Origin: Zasmidium citrigriseum
Lineage: Eukaryota; Ascomycota; Dothideomycetes; Mycosphaerellales; Mycosphaerellaceae
Length of the DNA stretch: 27,221 bases
Assembly (NCBI GenBank): GCA_002786025.1
Contig: NHNW01000110.1
Coordinates: forward strand, 1 to 27,221
Direction of reading: 5' to 3'
Part shown: positions 19,983 through 27,221 of the stretch, piece after piece
Position numbering within the stretch: position 1 is the stretch's first letter
Layout of the letters: each line of letters opens with the position of its first letter
Notes under the pieces: generated by a model
What the model saw: only the letters and a program-made list of their open reading frames with translations
Database searches by the model: none
Told to the model about the DNA's origin: nothing
Made by a program: the position numbers and the translations under genes

Positions 19983-22900
19983 ATAAGCACTCGCGCCGCT
20001 AGTATAGGGAAACTTCTAGGCTCGTATATTTTGCTACTTATATCTCTAGTACTATAATCTCGGTTAATACTAATAAGAATATAGTCTAGCGCCTACCTGT
20101 CCCGTCGATATCTGCTATAGCTAATTATAGCACCCGCGCGTCGTAGTAAATCGATTAAGTTTAATACTAAACCTTAGTATTAGGGACGTAATATATAGGT
20201 CGCTTTCCTTAAGGGCAATAACGATTTATACTAACAAATATATTAGGCTATCTTCGATTAGAGTAATTAGGAACTTAGGGAGGTATATAGAGTAGCTAAA
20301 GATATACTCGCTAAGTATAACGGCGGTAGTAGTAAAGTACTCTCGTACTATTTATCTTCTCTACCTGACTTAGATCTACGAAAGTTAGCGGAGGTAGAAT
20401 TGTATTAGAGCTACCCGTATCTATTCTTTAGCCTCGCTAGAACTAACCGCTAGAGACCCGACTAGCTATTCGATAGATTGCTTTATTAGGACTCCGCTTA
20501 GACTACTAGTATACGCGGTAGTAGTCGAGTTAAGTATAAGATAATAGTCTAGGCCTAGCTTACCTTCGTCTATAGTAAAGAATAGCGGGAAGAGAATATA
20601 CTCGAAAAGTAAGAAGATACTCGACTTATAAGGCGGACTAGTAGCTTTACGTCTAGTACTAAAGATAGAAGAAGCGAGATAGCGACTAATTCGATATTAC
20701 GACGTCCTTTGGTAACCTTATATAGTAGCTCTACTATTAGTCTACGATTAGTTAGCTAATCGGTTATCGCTTTAGACGACGAAGAGATTACTAAGGGCTC
20801 TCGGAAGCGCCGCTAGCTTAATAGTTACGGCGATTACTCCGTACGAAGCGAGAAGCCTAACCTCGTCGACTATAATATTATTATACTAGAGCTAAACTTC
20901 GACGGGGATATAGTCTAGTAGAATCGTAGTAGTAGAATCGGCGTTATATAGTTCTTTACTCTACTATACAAGATTAAGGGTACCGATCTCTTTAATAACG
21001 AGGCTATTAAAATATAGAAAGGGCGATATATATACTATATTAACTACTACGGGAATCCCGTATTAGTCTAGTATAGCGGTAGTATCGGAGTAATACTAAA
21101 TAAACTTTACCGCCTCCTCGATCTAGTTACGTAGTTAGGTAATATAGCCGCCTTTTAAGTACTAGACTCTAATAAGGACAAGATAGCTAGACTCTCTTCT
21201 CGTATCCGAACTTAGAGGCTTAACTTCGAAGAGTCTAACTAGCGTCTATACCTTAGGGAAGATAACGACGTAGATATAGAAGGTTAGGATAAGATAGTAT
21301 AACTAGATCGAGATAAGATAAGGATATTACTAGATAGTAATAAGTTTTTAGACCTAGCCCTCTAATAAAATACTACTACTAAGCGGACCGTATCGACGTC
21401 CTCTATCTACTAGCGCCCTCCTATCTATAATATAGCTCCTAATAATAGTACTACTACTAGGAGGACGGCCGCGAAGGCGTAGCTTATCGTCCTAATCGTA
21501 GCGAATATTAGTAGTTAAACGAGGGATAGTACGGTACCTCCGATAGTACAATCTTCTACGTCTACTACGCTAATCTACTATAGTATATCGAGTAATCCCG
21601 CTCCGTTAAGGTCTACGTAAACCGCTCCGCTAAACCCTAAGACACTCGCGCCGCTAAATCCTCTACGAACTACGCTACTAAAGTCTACGCGAAACGCGCT
21701 ATTAAAGTCTACGTCGAGTAAGGACTCCGATTACTAGCGGGTGCTTAGTAAGATCGTAGTAGCGGCGCCTTAAAAGTAGCGGTTTAATAAATCCTTTACT
21801 AGGAGTCTCCGATATATTAGTAATAATATACCTATACTCTAGGTACTAAAGGAGGCGCTAACGTTTTATACTAGTAATTTACTATTATTAGAGAACCCCG
21901 TTAGAGTAGAACGGTTATCTAGGCGTCTAAGCGAAAGTAGGGATAGTAGAATTATAGTAGGGACTTCCCTTAATAATTTATATTATATCGACTACTCCTT
22001 CTAGCGAGAGAAAGTCTACTATCTATTTAGATTCGACCCGGACGAAGATAATCCGAAGTCGTATTATTTTATTATAGACTAGAATTAAGCCTATAGTATC
22101 CTTCTAGACTAGATATATATCGCGACCTAGATTCTTAGGGCTATAGTTCGCGGCTAGTCGTAGGTTATTAGTAATACGGAGATAGGTTCTAGTAAGATAC
22201 GTATTACCGTCTTAGTAATAGCTATCCTCCGTCTTAATTGACGCTGTTACAATTTTATATCTAACTTACTTCCCGAGAAGAAGCTCAACCAACTAGATAA
22301 GACATAGAAGCTATATAATATTGGCCTTTTAACGGACTATATACTAATCGTCCGCCTAGGGATAACGTTACTAGTAGTATTAAGTCTCTTAACCCCTCGG
22401 AAGTAGGTTAATAATATAATTGCCTTATAGGGCCACCTACGCTAGCTAATCGTTATCGCTTATAGTATAAGGCTAGATCCGTAGATCGAAGGCTATAAGA
22501 AGAAGCGAGTATATTACTAGACTAATTCTCTACTCTAAGAATACGAGACGGAGGAGATAAAAGAGTATACTAGAAGCCTTAGCGATAGTTTCGACGAGAA
22601 CGGCCGTATTAAGATATCGGCGATATATAGTATAAATATCGCCTTCGAGGCGACTAGAAAGCCTATCTATATAGCTATACTATAGTAGTACAATATAGCC
22701 GTTATCTCGACGAAGGACAGTATATATAAGTTTATTACTACGGTAGACTACTTAACTAGACAAGAGGAGCCCGGGCCGTTAAATAGTATCTTTAGAGCTA
22801 CCTTTATCGACGAGTTCTAGATAATTAAGTTATATAAGTACGTACTAATAAAGACGCTTAGTACTTTACTAGGATTCCCGCCTTTAATTAGTATAAGTAG

Positions 22901-24422
22901 TACTTAGACTTTAATCCCCGAATAGCTTTATCCGATTATATTAGCTATAACGGCCTAGTATTATAACGTCCGCGACGAAGGAAACTCTACCGTCTTATAC
23001 TCCGTCTATAAGGTCTCCCCTAGAATTAAAGTATATAAGGAGAATAATAGTAAGAAGAGGATTACTATTAAGGAATAGGTAGTTAGATATACGAGAAATT
23101 TAGCGAAAGAAACTATATAGGATATAGTTACCCTAGCTACTTCGGAGTTAGCTACTCGACTCGAAGAGGTAGGCGGACTATAGCCTAGTAATAGGCGTTC
23201 GGATATCGACGCCCTCGACGGTATAGACGAGTAGCGAAGAGTATATACTTAGTAGCTCTAGATATTACTAATCTATATCTCCTAGTAAACGGTATAGGAC
23301 CTAAACATACTCGGCTATAACTATACCTACGTTAACTTCTCTACGAACTCTTATTTCGACCTCCGTTTAAAATAGCTATAGGATATCGCTAATACTCTCT
23401 ATCCGATCTTCGTTAGAGACTTCTTAAACTATACCTTCGATCTATTCCTAGATATCGTATAGAAGTAGAACGTAATCTAGCTATAGCTAGAGTTAGAGAT
23501 ATAGCAGTAGGAATCTAGTATACTAGCTAGCGAGATTAGAGAATACAGCTAGAAGGACTAGACTAAGATTTAGAAGAAGCGAAAGGTATACGACGTAGTT
23601 TTAAAGCGCCGTAAAGAGTTCGCGGCTAGTTAAATCCCTAGAAAGGAGGTTATAGTAGACCCTAGCCCGTTAGAGTTAATAAATTAATATATACCGCGTC
23701 TCTACGTAACTATGGGCGGCGCTACCGTTATTAAGATTATCCGTCGTGCCCGCGAGTCGAAGACTAGTATAGTCTCTAAGCGTAAGGTCGTCTTTATCGC
23801 CTACAATTTGTTTAACTTTTAGCTACTAAAGCTTATAATCGAATATATTATCGATAAGTAACTAGAGCTAACTATTCTACTAAACTAAGACTGTCTCGTT
23901 ACTTTAGAACCGGACGGGTAGAAGTCTAAAGAGAAGAATATTAGTAGTCTCGCGGCGTTCTATATAGCTACGCTAGATAAAGTAGGAGATTAGGATTCGC
24001 CCTTCCTCCTTATTAGATATAGTTTATAGTATAACGTCGACGTCGATTTTACTCTAGCGGACATTATCGTGTAAGTAGATAGTTCGTAGAGTAAGGAGGT
24101 AGATATATATATTACTAGCCGTCTAGCTCGCGATAGGACTATCTAGCTAGTAGAATTTACTAAGAGCTTTCGTCTAGTTAGAGTATATAACTAGTTTTCG
24201 TTAGGGCTAGCGTTAACGGCTTAATATAGAGTACAGAGGATAGTGTTTAATAGGTTAAGATCCGGATTAACGTTAGCGGACGATATCGATATAATAGAAT
24301 AAGTATAGTACGTCTACGCTATTAGCGATAGAAGCTAGTAAATAGTATCGTATACCTAATACCTTAGTCGTTCGCTCGTAGATTACAGCCTCTCTTATTA
24401 CATAAGATCGGTTTATTGTTAA
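19983..24422 (+). pseudogene. Gene X, right copy
   Basis: This is the mirror of 2800-7239. The frame of positions divisible by 3 can be followed from about 19983 to TAA at 24420, interrupted only by TAG and TAA plus one TGA at 22239. The left copy has CGA there, so this nonsense mutation arose after the copies separated. In the 100-base stretch mirroring 3241-3340 the copies differ at about nine sites, all transitions. The complete absence of frameshifts over 4.4 kb, despite dozens of nonsense codons, indicates decay by RIP alone. Function is unknown, and no known domain is recognised. Confidence 0.62.
21598..21712 (+). repeat. 24-bp tandem repeat within gene X, right copy
   Basis: This is the mirror of 5510-5624 and reads in the gene X frame as repeats of the type PLNPKTLA, PLNPLRTT, LLKSTRNA, LLKSTSS. 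The equal number of units in both arms means no slippage occurred since the duplication. Confidence 0.85.
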
Positions 24423-25124
24423 TAGTACGCCCGCCTATTCGCGCGCCGTAAGCTTTCGAGTATAGCGCGCCGCTAAGATACGCTAGCTAGTCGTATCGAT
24501 ACTATATTAATTTATAAGATAATATCGTAGAGCTTTAACGTTATAGACGACAATGTTACTATATAGGGTATATATATAAGGCGAAATCTATATTAACTAA
24601 TTAGGAGGATTACTACCCTATACTAGGCGAATAGTATATAGGGTAAAGGCGTATAGCTAAACCGCCCTAATATAGCGTTTCTAGTATAGGGGAAAAGGAG
24701 GTATAAGCTCGAGTATCGGCGCTATAGGAGGTCTAGGCTTTCTTTTTTTACTCCGTTAAGAGAGATATTAACGAGGCTATAAACGATACGATAAACGATC
24801 GTTATACGCCTTTAATTTTATACTCCCCTATACCTCTATTATTTTGCCTTAACGGATACTCTATTATACCTCTATAAATAAGTATATCGCCCTCCCTTTT
24901 ACTAATTACAATACGCTAAATAGGCGATAGAGTAGCGTTAAATAGGCGTAGCTATAGTATAGTTATACCCTACGGGGTAGATAGGCCCGCTACGTCCTTT
25001 AATATACGCTTCTTCGACCTAGTCTACCTCGCTTTTTTTGTACTTTTATACTATAGAAGGACTTCTTTTTGTAACAGAGTAGCTACTAATTATAGTATAA
25101 AATCGATTTAAATATATCGCTCTC

Positions 25125-25370
25125 TAATTAGGTATAAGTAGGCTACCGCTAGTACTTTATTATATCGATAACGGCGTAGATAGCCTAGTCGTCGCGGTTA
25201 ATTACAATCTAATAGTATAGACACGTACTATTAAAATAGGTGTATAGCGTCTAGGCCTATACTATAGCGTAAGTCTATACTATTAGATTATAATAGCCCG
25301 CGATTACTAGGCTGTCTACACCGTTATCGATATTATAAAGTGCTAACTATAGCCTACTTATGTCTAATTA
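25125..25370 (-). mobile_element. Foldback element B mirror (right arm)
   Basis: This is the mirror of 1852-2097, identical in sequence. Confidence 0.75.
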
Positions 25371-25493
25371 ATAGCCTTTTTTTTAGACTACTTAGCTAAA
25401 AAGGTAGATAATCGACTAAGTTCTTTTTGTACTACTAACCGACTTCTTCTTATACGAGAGAGGGTACTAATATAGCCGATTAGTAAAAAGAAA

Positions 25494-25743
25494 GACTATT
25501 ATCCTACTAAGATACTTTCGAGATACGAGCGTCTAGATCCTCTAAATACCTGTACCTCTTATAGTCGGTTAGGCGTTTCGTTAATAGGTACCTTATAGTC
25601 TCGTAGCTCCGGGCGCTAGTATAACTATTTCGATAAGTCTATCTATATCGACGAAACGAATAACTAACCGTAAGAGGCTTAGAGTCTCGGAGTACCTAGA
25701 CGCTCGTAGTTATCGCTATAATCTTATAGGCTAATTAGTAGAC
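25494..25743 (-). mobile_element. Element A, copy 1 mirror (right arm)
   Basis: This is the mirror of 1479-1728 and is identical to it base for base. It lies in the zero-divergence outer zone. Confidence 0.7.
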
Positions 25744-27221
25744 GAGAGACTATAAATGTAGATATATATTTAATCTTTAGTATACTCTTCGTTTACGAAC
25801 GTCTATATAATATTAACAAATTCTCGAACCTTATTATCTCTTTTGGAAAGGTTAAGGGGATAATTAAGGGCTATATTATAGATTATCGTTAGAGGACTTA
25901 CGCGGCGTTAACTTTACGCGCCGCGTTATAGGCGCTAATACGCGGATTAGGCTAGCCTATAAGGCCTACTATTCCGTTTTAATATCTAGCGACGGAAGTT
26001 ACCTTCCTAGATAATAATATTATCTCTTCCTTACGCGTCGTAACTATACTACTATTTATTTATATTGTATAGTAATAGCCTCTTAATATCCGAGAGTAGT
26101 ATAGGGATATTTACTACTATTTAAAGAGTCTTAGTAAGTATTAGACCATTAGCGATATTATAGCGTCTTACGCGGATTTAGTTACTAACGATACTATAGT
26201 CTACTCTATCTAAATAGGTAGTATAATATATAGTACTAGATCTACCTTAGTACGGTATAAGAGTATACTATCCGGACGGATATATAATACTATACGTCGA
26301 CGACGAGCGTTAAGCCTAGTATTAGGTCGACCTACTGAAACGAATAATTATACTAGAACGACTAGATATATCTATAAATATCGAAGTAAGAGCTATATAC
26401 TCGGAGAACTATCTTAGCGGATTTACTATCGCCTATAGTACCGTCTATATATAGTATCGCTTCGAAATAGAGTATAAGTACTAAGATTAGGCCTATAGAT
26501 TAGCCTATCTATTATTACTCGCTCGATATCTATACTCGACTATCCTATAGCGGTTATACGAGGCCGAATTAGTATAACTATATCTAATACTAGCGTACGT
26601 TATAGAGATCGACATATATTCTATATAGTTATTATTTACTATACTAGTAATAGAAGATAGGATATACTATAAAGTTAGAAGGTTAGGACTCGCGGCTCTA
26701 TAACTACGTAATTAAGTAGTATATACAGCACTAGTAAATATCTATAGATACGAACGTCTCTAACGAAGAGTAGACGGCTAGGATAGATACGATCCTATCT
26801 CCTAGGATCCCCGACTCGCTATCGACAAATAATTATATATCCCTATACTATCCCTTAGTAAGTAGTCTAAGACATATACGAGTCTTATAAATCTTACTAA
26901 TTTAATTCCGTTACTTTAGTGCTCTAGCTCTATAAAGCCTTAGTTCGATCTACCTATACTCGCTTAGTAAGCCGTACATACTAGGCGCCGCGTTAATATA
27001 TACGTATAGCGCGGTATATAACGCTACGCCTAGCTTAATAGCGCGTAAAAGTTCGCGTAGCTTTTAATCTTAATACTCTTCTAATAACCCCGCGTAGGGA
27101 TATTTATTAGCGCCCCTCGCTTAATTAAGCGAGTAAATAGCGTTAAAATATCGCCTAGTATAGAGCTAACCTACCTACTACTCCTACTACTAGCGGCGTC
27201 CCTATATCTATTCGTACTATA

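Larger units (their letters stand above)
1..27221. other. RIP-saturated DNA
   Basis: CpA and TpG are nearly eliminated throughout, while TpA is strongly over-represented and CpG, CpC and GpG persist. Long frames are broken almost only by TAG and TAA, as expected when CAG, CAA and TGG are mutated at CpA or TpG. This bias is what RIP produces in duplicated DNA of Pezizomycotina during the sexual cycle. Ordinary spontaneous deamination at methylated CpG would remove CpG, which is not the case here. Confidence 0.92.
14627..27221 (-). repeat. Right arm of a giant inverted repeat
   Basis: This is the inverted partner of 1-12595, pairing as i with 27222-i. It carries mirror copies of every arm feature: elements A and B, genes X and W on the + strand here, and the 5' part of gene Y on the - strand. 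It differs from the left arm only by transitions in the stretches compared. Some nonsense codons occur on one side only; for example a TGA at 22239 in gene X is an Arg codon (CGA) in the left copy. Confidence 0.97.

Noticed and set aside
1..27221. Starship, Polinton or Helitron element with huge terminal repeats
   Set aside because: I see no DUF3435-type recombinase, polymerase B, integrase or Rep motif in the readable frames. The helicase alone, of RecQ type, does not support any of these classes.
1..27221. Whole palindrome as a long-read fold-back artefact
   Set aside because: The arms differ by transitions only and by one-sided nonsense changes such as 22239, and the 2-kb spacer is unique. 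An artefact would give identical arms or indel-type errors. The identical outer 2.5 kb could still hide a local assembly problem.

Overview
The window looks like a repeat-rich, mutation-silenced block from a filamentous ascomycete (Pezizomycotina). CpA and TpG are almost absent on both strands: the first 300 bases hold one TpG and no CpA. TpA is in large excess and CpG is retained. This is the signature of saturated repeat-induced point mutation (RIP). No intact gene is visible. Several long frames can still be followed because they are interrupted almost only by TAG and TAA, the codons RIP makes from Gln and Trp. The species cannot be named from the sequence.

The layout is one giant inverted repeat. 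Bases 1-12595 pair with bases 14627-27221 as reverse complements. In every stretch I compared, base i pairs with base 27222-i with no net indel over 12.6 kb. The arms flank a 2031-bp single-copy spacer (12596-14626). All mismatches I found are transitions. The outer 2503 bp of the arms are identical base for base, while further in the arms differ by roughly 2 to 9 percent depending on the stretch.

Each arm, read inward from its outer end, contains: an outer 2.5 kb with short repeats and two palindromic MITE-like elements (A and B); a 4.4-kb decayed gene (X) transcribed outward; about 1.9 kb of intergenic sequence with a second copy of element A; a small decayed gene (W) transcribed outward; and a decayed gene (Y) transcribed inward. 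The arm ends in a 51-bp hairpin 24 bp from the spacer. The spacer holds the DEAH-to-C-terminal part of a RIP-killed RecQ-like DNA helicase on the + strand. Motif II, a SAT-like motif, motifs IV to VI and a Cys-rich C-terminal patch can be recognised, but no Walker A.

My reading (inference): a helicase-bearing unit of subtelomeric or mobile type was duplicated head-to-head and then heavily mutated by RIP. The window may be cut exactly at the limits of the inverted repeat, or the repeat may continue beyond it. Genes X, W and Y are not recognised as members of any family.
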